A stretch of 64,000 nucleotides of DNA, from contig NC_091870.1 in the NCBI RefSeq assembly GCF_019399895.1, positions 330,001-394,000 of the forward strand, given 5' to 3'. Shown here piece after piece: positions 50,420 to 63,961 of this stretch (the first letter of the stretch is position 1; the number at the start of each line of letters is the position of its first letter). The notes beneath the pieces are model-generated. The model was not told where the DNA came from. It made no database searches and saw nothing but the letters and a program-made list of their open reading frames with translations. The DNA is from Cardiocondyla obscurior. Taxonomy: Eukaryota; Arthropoda; Insecta; Hymenoptera; Formicidae. The position numbers and the translations under genes were made by a program.

Positions 50420-50704
50420 TGCGAAACCCTAAATACAAATAAGCAGACAGTTAAACAATACACAATCCGTAAGTCTCAATTAAAAATATCTCATCCGCGC
50501 GATTCTATTTTTCATTCTTCAACAAAACTGTGCATGCGTTATTTCTGTGCATGCTTCGCGAAGCGCGTTCGAAGCCTCTTCGAGGTTAATGTTTCGACTG
50601 CGACAAATGTGACAAAATGACGAGTACGTTTATAAAAAAATATGAAAGGATTCTGAAACTGGATAGCTCGATTAACAATCTGTCTGCATTTTAATACTTG
50701 TAAA
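50420..50704. promoter_or_regulatory. Divergent upstream region of RpL15 and the small ORF
   Basis: The 285 bp between two start codons facing away from each other must hold the promoters of both. It contains a direct repeat of CTGTGCATGC at 50529-50538 and 50545-50554, and a 12-bp palindrome GCTTCGCGAAGC at 50553-50564. These are CpG-containing words in an otherwise AT-rich area and are candidate factor-binding sites. The factors are unknown. Confidence 0.5.
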
Positions 50705-50902
50705 ATGTCCGATGTCTACAATAAACAGCGATTTACAGTACGAATCACTCACCCCACACGAGTTACAACAGAAGAGAATCCCGATCCGGCTTTCGTTGCT
50801 GAAGCCACTTTACAAGATGGCGCGATGTCACGTCATTCACAGAGACATCTGAAACGAGAGCCAAACTACGTTAACGAATATTATTTCCGTCGGTATCCGT
50901 GA
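50705..50902 (+). CDS. Small uncharacterised protein, 65 residues
   Basis: A single-exon ORF starts at an ATG in good context (AAAATGTCC) and encodes 65 residues, MSDVYNKQRFTVRITHPTRV at the start and NEYYFRRYP at the end. It is mixed in composition, with no signal peptide or transmembrane segment, and its codon use and complexity look protein-like beside the AT-rich non-coding DNA around it. It is divergent from RpL15 with 285 bp between the starts. I do not recognise the family. It could be a complete small protein or the last exon of a longer gene, though the upstream space is limited. Confidence 0.5.
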   Translation: MSDVYNKQRFTVRITHPTRVTTEENPDPAFVAEATLQDGAMSRHSQRHLKREPNYVNEYYFRRYP

Positions 50903-53467
50903 CAAAATAACAAAATATATATTTTTTTTAATATAAATGAACGTACAATTTATAATTTCTGGATAAATTACACAAGTGAATATCGATATATTAATAAAAT
51001 TAAGATCTAGATCGTTAGAATACAAACACACACGTCCCTTTTATTTCGGTTGTGCAAACATATGCTGACGCACAAAAATGTAGATCATCATATAGACTTT
51101 ATTATGCGTTACATCCGAGATATTTAGGTAAAGTTTTTAAAGAAACACCTGAAATATATAAAAAATGTGTATTTATGTTACATATATACACATATATAAA
51201 TTACCATTTACATCTCTTTCCTATAAAAACGTCGGTCCAATTCAATAACTCATTCACGATAAATACTTTAACAAGCATCGAAAACCATAAAAATAATTAT
51301 AATCAATGTAAAAAAATTTTTATAAAGTATTTAGTTCCCTTAATAAAGTTTTATTATTAGATATTTTTATTTTAAAGAAAATTATACGTTTAAAATATCT
51401 TTTTCTTTATATTGGGCTCTCTATCAATTCAAATGGACGAGGTAAAATTAAAACATTTAAATATAAATGAAATTTTTCTTGTCCATGATTTATTAATAAC
51501 GTTATCGCAATCTTTTCTAAAGACAACTATATTTATCGTGCACGAGTTATTTTTCCTCATATTATTCCTAAAATTTTCGTCAATGTACAACACGTGTATT
51601 TAGCTGTACATAATTTTTTTTTTTATAATACATGTAAATACATAATATACATATATTATAATTTGTAAGTTCTTAAACTTATCTAGGGGAATGAATCGTA
51701 ATAATTGGAATATAATAGTAAATTGCAACGGCCGGTGAAATCGAGTTTATTATAGTATATACGAAGTATTAACAGTGTTGAAGTGTGAAAATTGAATGTC
51801 GCATGATTCACAACGATATAGTAATCATTATCGCTAAATTTATCACTTGACCTTCATTGAATCACTAATATGAATTATATATATATACATTTTTATAACT
51901 TTTTCATAAAAGTCTAAAAAATAATATATATAATAAATATTAAAGCACTTCATATAATCTTTATATAATCTTTTTAAGAAGAAGATTAGCAAACATTAAT
52001 GAGATCTTAAATTAATACTAGCAAGTAGCTCTGAACAAGAATTTAATACTGAATGCTATTATATATAAGCATACACGTGCTGAAATTCTTTTTTCATTAT
52101 TTTAACACCCATTGACTTTTAATTTTCCCCTATATATATAAAAAAGACATACAATTAAATTTTTCTTAAGTAAAAAAAATGCTGTTAATAATGTCAAATA
52201 TTAAAAATGTTAAAAAACATAATAAGCAAAATAAAATGTTACGTTAGAAAATTGTTTTACTTCATATAAAATAATATTTTAAAAGATCGTAAATGTAAAA
52301 TTTCATTATAATCATAATAAAACGTTTTAATTCTTTAGTTAAGTTTTAATGATACTTTTAAATAAAAAAAAAGAACCCCATGAAAAATGTTTGCAAAAAA
52401 ATTACATAAGGATTATTTACTTATATAAAATGCTTTGTCTTAACGGATCGGGTTACTTTACATAATTTAAAAGAGCGATAATCCTATAATTTACAAAATG
52501 CTGTGTTGATAAATCATGCGAAAAAATTTACAGTCATATACATATCACAGTGTTAATATATAACTCGATCTTCTATCCTCTCAATTAACCGGAAATCTTT
52601 AGGTCGACACTAAATCGTTTTTGTATATGTAACAAAACGTATTTTTGCTGGCACTCAAGTCAAGCTGAATCCATAACTTTTTATCTCTGAAATAATTTCA
52701 TAACATGTAAAAACGTACAGTATTGCTCTTTAATCAATAATAAAATTATTATGTGAATATTTTATATTGATGTAGCTGTAATAAAACAGTTAAAAGTTTT
52801 CACTGCTTTAAACTGAAATTATAATCAGAGAAATCACTATCAAAAATTATTCGAAATAATTTATATGTAAATTTCAAGTAGAATATTAATGCTGACTTGA
52901 ACGGTTCCTGCAATAAAATACGTTTTACACTAAATAATAATCAAAAACTGGCCTTCTTCAATCGCTTTTCATTCAAAAATTGCTCGTATTTCTTTACAAA
53001 AAGACTACATATAATACTTGTATTTTTACACGCAAGACATTCTTTGTACTGTATTCGTCGAAGTAAAGTATCACTGCGTTATAACAACAATCTATACAAC
53101 AGCAACTGCTGGAAAATTGATAATTATATTATTTTGATTCGCACTATTCTTCTTTATTAATCTTAAAATATTAAAAATATATTAAAATCTTAATAAATTA
53201 TTTAAAAAACTGCAAAATTGAATGCTCGATTAAATGAAGTTTTTCATGTTAGCAATAACAATAAATTAACATCACTATTTTGTTTTTTCTTTATTCGTCT
53301 TTTTTAGGAAAGACGAACGAATGCGTTTATCGCCAAACGATCATTCGATATCGATTATTTATATCAAGTGGAAAAGAGAGGAATAGATAGAGATAAAGAT
53401 AGAGATAGAGAAAGAGAGAAAATAAGTTAGTTAATTTAATTAATCAGTCACCTAGCATTTATATTCA
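50903..53467. other. AT-rich spacer with the SCaMC 3' flank
   Basis: About 2.6 kb of very AT-rich DNA. The right end should contain the SCaMC 3' untranslated region; a minus-strand AATAAA at 53290-53295 is the nearest plausible poly(A) signal, 173 bp past the stop. A purine-rich (GATAGA)-type simple repeat lies at 53384-53419. ORFs up to 102 codons are Ile/Asn/Lys/Tyr-rich and have no motif. No gene is called. Confidence 0.6.
53384..53419 (+). repeat. GATAGA/GAAAGA purine simple repeat
   Basis: Imperfect repeats of AGATAG, AGATAA and AGAAAG over about 36 bp, within the likely 3' untranslated region of SCaMC. Confidence 0.7.
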
Positions 53468-56400
53468 TCACGTCATGTTGACGCCCAATGCTTGTCGAAA
53501 ATGTTCATATACTACATAACTAATAGATACAGCAGGTGCAACCTATAAAAAAAAAGATTTTAGTAATAATTAATTAAACCACAAGTTCATTAAAAACTAT
53601 TGGTTTTAATTTTAAATTATTATTACGTCAAATTAATGTCAGCTAAGCTGTAATAAGTAAATGCTTATAATTTTAATTATTAAAAACTCTGTAAATTTTT
53701 TTTCAGCTGATACAAATTATTTATTAATAATGATATACCTTGAGAAAATTAGGCGTGAGGCCACGATAGAGACCGCGTACTCCTTCGCGGTTGAGAATGT
53801 CTTTAAAGACGCCAATCATGGTGTTGGGCGAACGATCAGGCGCAATCTCGGCCTGCAAACGTGTCCGCACTAATGCCAGCGGATATGAGCATACTTGACC
53901 GGCCGTGCTCGACGCGGTGCCACACAGTAATAAAATCCAAAATGCTGGCTGTTCCTTTTTGTCATGCGTACGTAAGTAACTATTTTTCAGTGTCTGCAAA
54001 AAAGAAAAGAAAAGATTGCAATTTTTATTTCGATCTATGATGCAAATTATATACAGAATTGAAACCACATTAATTTAGTTTTACAAGAATATCACATTAT
54101 CATAATAGCTATGAAATAAAATGTAAAATAAAATATTTTCTTGACGTCTTATTACAACTTACTTCATAGACGGCTAAATCGATGCCAGCATAAGGGAGTA
54201 TTCCTATCAGATTAGGTACGTAGCCTCTGTAGAAAGATTTCAAGCCACCTTGTCTATATATTTTCTTAGCCGCGTCAATCATGCCATTAAATTCACCCGT
54301 TTTCCGCAATGCAAGTCTTGTCTTCAGCACCTACAAATTTGTTACACAATGTTTAGGGTATTTAAATTTTATTTTTTCTTTTCTTATATGCATATACTTG
54401 TACTAATATGTAAAAAGAATTTATGTCGTCATAAACGTCGCTCGATAACAAGGAAGCGTAAATCACGCAAGATAAATAGGAACATACTTCAAGGGGATAG
54501 ATGGCTGACTGACTAATACCACCAGCCATGGAGCCGGCACAAAATCGCTCGTGAAGACGGAGCTCGCTCGCCTCGTTGTCTGCTTTGATCGCCCGTTTCA
54601 CTTGCTCGTACGCCATAAATTTGAGCGCTGTTTCTGGGCCAATCTTGAGTACGTTAATGCCATTTCCGCGCCACAAGCTCCTAATGCCACCCTCACGCAA
54701 CATGTACCTGAAGCAACTCATGATATTGCAGTGTCGTGTGCCGTGGACCTGCAAGGATGATCGGACGATTCTCTCGTCGTATTAAAACAAGTTAGATTAA
54801 TTTACCCGACTCGCTCGCTCGACAAGTCATGGCGAATCGGTTCGTGCAATGCACCGCAGTAATTTTTTTGACAGAAATCTTAGTTACATAAATTTATATA
54901 CATACATTATACAAAGAAGAAAAAATATATAATATGTTTCTAATAAATTAATAACATATTCTTCAAAAAAATATATATAAATATATTAATTAATTTGATA
55001 ATAGATTCTGAGATTCTTATAAATCAAATAAATTAAAAAAAAAAAAAAAGAAATGCATGTGCTTACTTGTAAATAAACTTTGATGCGATCTAAGGGAGCG
55101 GTGCAGGTACGTGATACCGCACCTGCTATTCCGCCAGATACTAAATGTCTCCACCACATTCCTGATACCATTTCACCCTTGGTAAATTCTTCAGGAACCC
55201 CGATGTCCTCCCCGATATCCATATACTGCAAATAAAAAAAAGTTGTCTATTATTATCGAATGTATAACCATTACTGTTCATATAATTCAATATTAATTAG
55301 TGTAAGATTTTTATTTATGACATTAACAGACGCAAATACATAAATACAGTTTCACTCGCTCTATTGTTCATATTTCACAAAGCTGACTAGCTTGAAATGA
55401 GTCCAAGTAATATACATACATATATTATCACAACTCCTTATACCATAATGTAACATATTATCACGTCTGCGATACGTCTCATATACGTATGTGATGCACG
55501 TAATATTTACAACTTAACATATTCATATAAATTTGTTGGAACTATTTCTCTTCGTCGCTCTTTACTTTTTCTTTACTGGAGAATTCATTATTCTTACGAA
55601 CGTTTTCGCTCGCCTGCTTCTCGTGCAAACGATTATTTCTGCGTTTCAACTTTTACTGCCGATGCTATAGACTTGGTGCACGTGTGTTACATATTTTTAA
55701 CATCAGTGGCAAATACTGAAACGCATCTTTTGACTGACCCTTAAAGCAAACGTCAATGGACTAAGTGATAAGATATTGTCGATTACTTTTTCTTAGAATT
55801 CACACAAATACTATATGCAACGCTTGGATCGCTTATCGATCGCGACTATCAGGTACTCGCAGTATTGTGTGTCGACAATGGTAACGAAACTCGTGTATAA
55901 TGACGCTCTTGTGTTACAAATATTCGAGTTACAAAAACATGTATTATAGTTCTAAACCTGGCATTATCGATTTTTCTAGTCGACGTCTTGTAAAAAGAAT
56001 GTATAACTTATATGAAAAATGTCTTTAGCTTTATATGTTATTTTTTATTTAATATAAAATATCTACCGTTTATCGCATAAGAATTTTACGAACATCAAAA
56101 CCGAAAATTCTACAGTGCATACTCTTCAAATTTACGTCATAAACGTTATCGTTAATTTTTTTTTAATAAAAAAAAAATTCTATTAGTTCAACTGATAGTT
56201 ACATTCATTATTAATATAATTATAATTTATATGTTATCAATAGACAGTGTGGAGTTAATATTTGACTCACCCTCTCATTTAATTTTTATAATATGTACAT
56301 TAAAGCAGATGCAAAACATAGATATAAAGCGTACTTTAACACATAGTTCTCACAAGTCGTCATTATATTGAAGTCGCAATGTAAAACTTATTCCGATTTA

Positions 56401-59400
56401 AAATTTATTTGTTTGGTCTACCTTTTTTCACTAATCTCACAGTCATAACCTGTGACGTAATAATTTTGCGAAATCACAGATCAGGCTGACTGTTCGAGAT
56501 GGGAGGGCAGGCGAAGAAGCTGACTGCAAAAATATACGTTTGGGAAATAACGCGGTAACAAACGTGGTAAAAGTAAAGATGTTTTAAACAGGTCGACTGA
56601 CGCGAATCGTCAAACGATAAAGTCGTCCGCAAACTGAAAAAGCTTTCCCAGAGTTCTCTTAGCTTGACTGGGCGACGAGCCAGACACACGGATTACATCT
56701 TAGGTCGGTTCCTTCTAAAGCACATTTTCCGCACTCAAAATAAAACAAGCATATTGAAAGCAAAACGCTAGACTGGAAGATATGTATAAAATTTACTCAA
56801 TACACCAATTGTACTTTGAACCGCCGCAGTTCTTTAACTAATTTAACGTCGTATCTTTAACGGAAATGGGCATTTATTTCTCAATATTGACTACTGTTAC
56901 AGTGCCATTGCGATAAACGGGCAAATTACCAAACATCAGGTAACCGCGAGACCAGATGGAGAACATTTCGCATCGACATTTGCCTACAAATAGATATTGA
57001 TCTAATAAAATTAGCTAATAAAATTGATAACGAATAGATACAAGTATTTTATCTAGGTGATGGGTACGTTTGATAAGCGTGTATGTGTGTGTGTTAGCAT
57101 GTGTGTAAACGCGTGTTCGCGTAAGAGCTTAAAGGAGTTGAATTCTTGAAATTCCATAATCACTTTCGCTCTTTAACGCTGACCTTGCGCCTCGCACACC
57201 TGGCGCTTTCTTTTTTTCCACTCGAAACGATAAGCTTTGTGATCCGATTGGCCGACCCGAGCAAGCTCGGTAAGCCTCATCTACAGGCTCTACTCACCCG
57301 TTGCAAGAGCTCATGGTAGCGCTGAAGAAATTCCTCGCGTACTTGACACGCGGACAGTGTGCTATCGTGCTGGAGAAATCTCGGGTTTTTCAAGGCATAC
57401 ATGCTACGGTCAATCAGCTGTAATCGTGAATCATGTGGTCGCGCACACGCTCGTCGCATGAAGTCGGCCGCTTGCAGCTTCTCACAGCTTCAGCTCTTCC
57501 TCTGTTCTTTTTTGCTTACGTTTTACTTAATTTTTCTTCTTATCTTTTCCGAGATACCTCTCCTCCTCCTCCTTCTTTTTTTTTTATTCACGTTATAAAA
57601 TAAAAGTATTCTATTCTTGTTTTTATGTCCTACTTTTTTTTTTTTTTCCTTTGCTTTTTTTTAACGTAAGTATTGGTTATTATTGCCAGTCGAAACTCGA
57701 CCTCTACGTTGATGTTTAAATTTATGTTCGGGTCTCTCTCTTTTTTTTTTCCTTTTAAAATGTATTCAATTTATCTTCCTCTCTTATTGCGATTAAATGA
57801 TGTATATATTCGCTGATTTATTACACTTTTTTTTTTGCTTCACGCGGTTGACAAAAATAATTCTTCCTCCTTAAAGTCGGCCGCCGTTTTGCACACTCGT
57901 GTGTCTCACTTGGTATTACAAGATTTACACATACTTTCGCGACTTTCGAACTTTCTACCCGGTATCTAGCGGAGCAGTCCAATGAGGATGTTCACGCGCC
58001 GATCGGGGTTGCGCGAATTCTCGAGAATTCCCCACCTCGTTCACTGCGATATCTTTAGATTGCGGATCCGACGACTTATGGGATTCGTTTGGAACGTTCC
58101 GAAAAGTAATCGACAGCCGTTCAGCCGTTAACGGTTCGTATGTAAACTGTAATGCACGTGGCCGAGGAAAAGTACCTTTCTCTTAGGTAAAACCTTCTTG
58201 ACCAATTTTAAACGGTAAGAACAGAAGGGGGGGAACGAGCTACGAACCGACGATTCGGTCGCTCGGAGTCCGGTTACGAGACTGAGACGAGCAAACACGA
58301 GGGAAAACCCTGAGACTGGTCGAGGAGACCGAGATATCGTCCCCTCTAAAACGTAACGGGTAACGCCTCCGTCTGCTAATCTACCCTTTCCCCCCTTTTC
58401 CTTCTCGTCATTGCTCATTGCTTCGACGTCAGACACGCGCGTCATCGAGGCAAATACCCCGCTCGATGACGATGATCAAAGTAGTCGGCGGTCGTACGCA
58501 TGGTGCAAAGTTTACCCAGGCGAGGCAGGCCAGCCTTATTTGTTTCAATTGTACTTATGAAAATAACAATTGCATGCTTATGTAAAATGTATCTTGCACT
58601 CGCAGCTGAGGGGGCCCACTGATTATGGAAAAAACAGCTGATGAAACATCGCAGAAAGTTTCGTCACATGTATAATGTTCATTTAAAAAGTTGGGACTTT
58701 CACAACTACCAAAAATATTTGCCGAACGTAACCGTGCATGTCTGTACATTGTAAATTGTTAGTGTCGGTCAAAGTTGAAAATGGAATACGTATAATACAC
58801 TCACCGTGGTGTGATGCCAATATTCGATGATATCGAGCAACGTAGTACTTGGCGCATAAAGAAGAAAATCCCGCCACTCGTTGAAACTGATATTGAGACT
58901 TCCATCTTGGTCCATGCTACAAAAAAAAATAGTTCATTAATTTAAAATTATTTTTATAATAAATGAAATTCAATATACAACCTTTCTCTGGACTATACTT
59001 TTAATATGCTTAATGTTATATTAATTACAATAAATTTTAGATAACATAGAAGAAAGTAATGTTAAAATTATACCGTTGCAACAATTGTGTTGCTTCCTCT
59101 TGCGCAATTTCTATTCCTAACTCCTTGAAGGCTCGTATCAATTCTTCTAAATCTATTTTTCCTGTAAGTAATATACAAAATTGGAATTTTTTTTTTTAGA
59201 GATAATGAGTGGCATGATGTAACTGAACGTATGCTTACCATCTTTATTTTTGTCGAGATCGGAAAATTGCAGTCGCAGATTTTTTTCATGTTCGCGAACA
59301 TAGTGTATGAACTCGGCTAAGCTGATATCGCCACTTTTAGTGCGATCTGAACTGGCCAGAAATTTCTATAAGATTAAAGATTATTTTTTAGATACATTCA

Positions 59401-60499
59401 AGCGTTTAAATTTTATACAGAACATGAAATTAATGGGAAAAAAATATATATAAATTTATATTATAAAAGAAATCGTAAATATAAAAAAAAACTTAAAGGA
59501 TTAATAAAATATCAGAAAAGTTTAGAGAAAAAAAAAAGATTGCGTATCTAAAGTTCTAAAAACTGAAGGATTTCTGCAATATAACAAAAACTAATTAAGA
59601 AATTGATTTCAACCTAGAAATATAAAAAACAAAATGACTATCTTACATAAGACTTGTGAAATAGACCTTCCAGTTCATTGTTTTTACAGTTTTAACTGCA
59701 CTTTAAGTACTTATTGTATTGCCAGTATTTTTGCAATTATCATACTGCCAGTAATGCCCTATTGTTTTCTCACATATGTCCCTCTTGTTTTATGAAAGTT
59801 ACAAAAAACATGATCTATGATACCGAAGGTGCATTTTTCTCTTTATCTGCATTTTATATCAACTTTTAAAATTTTCTTCTTTACTAATCCAGCAAGTTCA
59901 AATATATTAACTTTACCTGCATTACACAATTCTTTTCTCTATCCTCCTCTCACACAGATGCATACATTGCATTCAACTAAAGATTCGACTCATCTCCAGC
60001 CAACAATTAACGCAAAACGATACTCAATTTCGTCAAACATAAAAATAAAATACCTAAGTAACAACCGCGTCTGAAAAAGGCGCAGAAGGCCGTGAAATAT
60101 CGTTCCAAGAAGGAAGCGCGAGAATAATCGAATACTTGCTGCCCAAACTGCTGGCGATGCCGAGCGCAAGGCACGACGAATTCCGCGCCGAGAGATCCAG
60201 GATCTCTCGTCGCGGCCTGAGTTTCGCAATATCGAGAAATGTAAAAGGTGAGGAATGTGAACGGTTGAATCGAGTACCTGAGCGTATTGCGTGTGCACGC
60301 CGACCTCGCGGAGCGCATGGGACAGGTCGTGCACGTCGACGCGGCCGTTGCCGTCGAGGTCGAGCCGCTGGAACAGCCCTGCAAGCCGCTCCTCGTCCTG
60401 GGCCGGCAGCTCGTGCAGGTAGTGCGCCGGCGGCGGCTTCGCGACCGCGCGCGCCGCCGGCGACGCGCTTATACGCGCACCGCCGCCGTTACCTGGCAT
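53468..60499 (-). CDS. SCaMC: Calcium-binding mitochondrial ATP-Mg/Pi carrier (SCaMC, SLC25A23/24/25 family)
   Basis: A nine-exon gene for the inner-membrane carrier that exchanges ATP-Mg for phosphate under cytosolic calcium control; 488 residues. Coding exons are 60278-60499, 59239-59365, 59074-59161, 58805-58916, 55067-55225, 54488-54748, 54163-54330, 53739-53993 and 53468-53542. All joins keep frame. Four EF-hand loops lie at residues 47-58 (DLDGNGRVDVHD), 81-92 (DRTKSGDISLAE), 112-123 (DKNKDGKIDLEE) and 148-159 (DQDGSLNISFNE). Three carrier repeats follow, with signature motifs PLDRIK, PLEVLK and PLALVR. The third lacks the acidic residue, as I recall is normal for this family. The linker YMDIGEDIGVPEEFTKGE begins the carrier half. 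A 3.6-kb intron separates the EF-hand exons from the carrier exons and contains a possible alternative first exon. The start Met is the first in frame and the least certain point. Confidence 0.94.
57298..57459 (-). CDS. SCaMC: Probable alternative first exon of SCaMC (isoform without EF hands)
   Basis: Inside the large SCaMC intron, an open frame from an ATG at 57459 (or a second at 57402) runs to a good donor (CAACGG then GTGAGT) at 57297. It ends in phase 0, which matches the acceptor of the first carrier exon at 55225. The peptide ends REEFLQRYHELLQR and would join directly to YMDIGEDIG. The result is a 340 or 359-residue carrier lacking all EF hands. A CAG acceptor at 57418 means it could instead be an extra internal exon (LIDRSMYALKNPRF and on). 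Vertebrate SLC25A25 has known isoforms with alternative N-termini, which makes this plausible. The evidence is splice signal, frame and protein-like sequence only. Confidence 0.55.
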
Positions 60500-61222
60500 A
60501 TGTACGCGACGATGTTACACTACGCTGCGCGACGGCCAGATAAGACGGGACGCCGAAGCAACGCGAAGCCGTACCGCGGCAAATCCGTACGCGCTTCCGA
60601 GTGTGGGTGGGATGTACGTGCACGTACGCAACGCGCGCGTATGCATGTCTACGGGCCGCAACGCGACGCACGCATCACCACGCATTACACACCGCGAGAA
60701 GACCGCACTGTCCGCACTGCTGCTGGAATATTATGCGCGCGCGCACGCCGCGACCATGCCCACCTAAGGCCGAGGGTCGGCGCTGCGAGCCGGCGAATAA
60801 CTGGAGAACTTCCGATCTATGACGCGTGGAGTTTCTGGACAAGAGAAAAAGAATCGAGGAGAAAATGCCTCTGCAAATTCTGCAAACGCTTTGAGAATTT
60901 AATTTGATTTAATTATGAGCTGATGCAGCTAATTCAGCTGATCGGAAAAAAAAAAGAAAAAAAAAGAGAGAGGCCTAAATTAAAAGCTCAACTCACTTTT
61001 TGGCTGCTTTGATTGTATCACGATGGAGTGGGAGATGTAGGAGCAAACGTTGGCCGTGTCCGTCCATACTATATTTTCCTTAGCTGTAATGGCACCTTAA
61101 TTTACAGAGGTTATGTTACGAAGCTAATTAATCAAAATTATTAATATTATTATTAGTACTAAGGACACTGCCGTGTAGGCGGCCAGCCAAATTTGCCGAT
61201 AATTATCGGGATCTAAGTGACG
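60500..61222. promoter_or_regulatory. Divergent upstream region of SCaMC and Sec15
   Basis: The 723 bp between the two start codons is CpG-rich on the SCaMC side (60.5-60.8 kb) and AT-rich on the Sec15 side. ORFs in it are Arg-rich and composition-driven. It should hold both promoters. A poly-A/G purine tract lies at about 60947-60967. No core promoter box is assigned. Confidence 0.5.
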
Positions 61223-63961
61223 ATGCAGCGGTACGACATTTTAATTCAGGAGATCGAGGGCATCGACGACTACTTAGGCCCTACATTCCGGTAAGTGGGA
61301 AGTCGATAAGGGATGAAAATGCCAAGTTAAAATGCGCGCCCGCTCCTATATGAAACTTCAACCCCATCACGCAGATGCAATTCTCCTCGCGGTTTGCATA
61401 TGCGCACTCGAGGGGGTGGCTATAAAAAGGGGTGGTAGGCACGAGGTCATAGCTATAGGTGCGCTTACGGCGTATGTGTTCTCGCTTCGAGTAAATTTAT
61501 ATTATGAACCCACAGCACTGTCGGGAAATGTCAATTAATCTGTCACAGAACCTAGTGTCGGCTATGGTACCGAAACACGAATATTTACTTTATGAGATAG
61601 AATCAACCGATCCTAATAGCATAGGCCTCGTCTTTAGGTATCGTCAGGACGCAAATGACAAACGATATAATTAAAAAAATATATGTTTAAAAATTAGACT
61701 GTATCGTCACGTTTAATAATTTATGTTGTAGAGCGATCTATGATGGCCACGAGCATCAGAAATTTATGGAAAAACTCGAGGATCGTATTAAAGCTCACGA
61801 TAAAGACATCGAAAGGATGTGTAATCATCATTATCAAGGATTTATCGATTCCATTCGGGAGCTCTTGCAAGTTCGTTCACAGGCGCAACAATTAAATGTT
61901 AGTTTTGCAATCTTAAGATATAATTAGCGATAACAGTAATATTTAATTTTTTGCTGCAGCAACATTACTTTTTTAAGATTATGTAGAATATTTTTTTAAT
62001 GCTTCGTTCATTTTTGTCATTATATAGGCAGATATATTAGAACTTGACAAATGCATTACCTCTACATCCACTAAGGTGATTGAGAAAGGTGAAGAACTTG
62101 TAAAAGCTCGAAAAATCGAGAGCAACATGGCTGCTGCTGTAGACAGCCTCACTATGTGTCTTCCTGTCTTAGCTGCATATGCAAAATTGCAAAAGCAATT
62201 AAAAGATAAACGATATTATCCAGCATTAAAAACATTAGAGCAATTGGAACATCATGATCTGCCAAAAGTCACAAATTATAGATTTTCTTCTCAAATTACA
62301 CAACAAATTCCACAGTAAATTTTTTTTTTTAATCCTGCTGTTATGTACAATATTGTAAAAATGTTATAGAATCGTCTTTCTTATTTTAGATTGCGTGAAA
62401 ATATAAAAGATGCATCTATGTCTGATTTAAGAGACTTTTTAGAAAATATAAGAAAACATTCGCCAAAAATTGGGGAAGTTGCAATGAGACATGTGAGTAT
62501 TTATTTTTTTAATTTAATAAATCTATTTTTTATATAAAATTTTTTAATTTTTTATTAGACTGCTGAACAGTTAGCAACTGAGGCAGAAATTATAGGAAGG
62601 AAAAAGAAAAAGGCTCACATGAATCAATCAAACGAGATTGAGGAAGAATTGAGTGCTCAAGATTTAATGGATTTTAGTCCTGTATATCGATGTATGCATA
62701 TTTATACTGTACTTCGCGAAGGAGATACTTTTAAAACATATTATAGACAGCAAAGAAAGCAACAAGCTAGATTAGTTTTACAGCCACCTATTAATATGGT
62801 GAGCCACTCGATTAGTATCGTATTTATTTATTGTAAAACTTTCAATTTATTCGTATTTTAAACGTTGCCGAAATATTTTTATTTTTAGCACGAGAGTATA
62901 GTTGGATATCAGACTTATTTGTACGGTATTATCGGGTTTTTCGTGGTAGAAGATCACATTTTGAACACAGGTAATGGATTAGCTACTCGCACGTATCTAG
63001 ACGAGCTTTGGATTATGGCGTTATTCACTATAGTGAATGCTTTACGCACGCATTCGGTAAGTTATTATCCATAGTACTGTATTTTATACGATTAAAAATT
63101 TTATTAAAACGTTTATAATTTTTTTAGGCATACTGCACAGATGCTACACTTATACTAAAAATAAAAAATCTTATTATGTTATTCAATACCACTCTAATGG
63201 TAAGTAATTAAAAGCTTTAATTATTTTTATGTAGAATAAGTTCGATTTATTCTTATAATGCTCGAAATAATTTTTTTTTCTATTTAATATTTGCTAAATA
63301 GCACGAATAAAATAATTTTAAGAATGTTTTGAGTGCTGAGATGAATAATTTAAACAATTTCTTTTTTTTTAACAGGATTATGGTTACTCTGTAGAGCAAT
63401 TATGGGATTTATTACAAGAAATTAGAGTTCATTATAACGAAGTGTTAATGCAACATTGGGTTCAAGTATTCAGAGATATTTTGGACGAAGATAGTTTTTT
63501 GCCAATTAAAGTAATTATATTATTTATGCGTATAAAACACTTAACTTTTAGTGATTTATTTATTTATTGGGATATTATTTATTATTCTAGGTTTCAACAC
63601 AAGCAGAATATGATGAAATTTTAAATCTGTTTCCTTATTACGATGAGGAATTACGGAGAGCTGAATTCCCGAAAAAGTTTCCATTTTCTGATATGGTACC
63701 GAAGGTCTATCAACAAGTAAAAGAATTTATCTACGCTTGCTTAAAATTTTCAGAGGACTTGAATTTTACGCAAACGGAGATTGACGAGATGATATGCAAA
63801 TCAACGAATTTATTACTCACCAGAACTTTCAGTGGATGTTTGTCGTCTTTATTTCGCAAACCATCCTTAGCACTACTCCAAGTAGTACAAATTATTATAA
63901 ATACGGAATATCTTGAAAAATCTACAAAATATTTAGAGGAATTTGTGACTAATATTACCGG
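61223..63961 (+). CDS. Sec15: Exocyst complex component 6 (Sec15), 5' part
   Basis: The N-terminal 536 residues of Sec15, the exocyst subunit that binds Rab GTPases and helps tether secretory vesicles to the plasma membrane. Nine coding exons are seen: 61223-61290, 61732-61897, 62028-62314, 62390-62492, 62559-62798, 62889-63056, 63128-63199, 63376-63510 and 63591-63961. The last ends at a GTAAGT donor and the gene continues off the right edge; the full family length is about 770 residues. The start MQRYDILIQEIEGIDDYLGP leads into a coiled-coil region (KFMEKLEDRIKAHDKDIERM). Further family-like blocks are CLPVLAAYAKLQKQLKDKRY, YYPALKTLEQLEHHDLP, LDELWIMALFTIVNALRTHS and DYGYSVEQLWDLLQEI. All introns are short GT-AG. 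The Rab-binding C-terminal domain is mostly outside the window. Confidence 0.95.
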
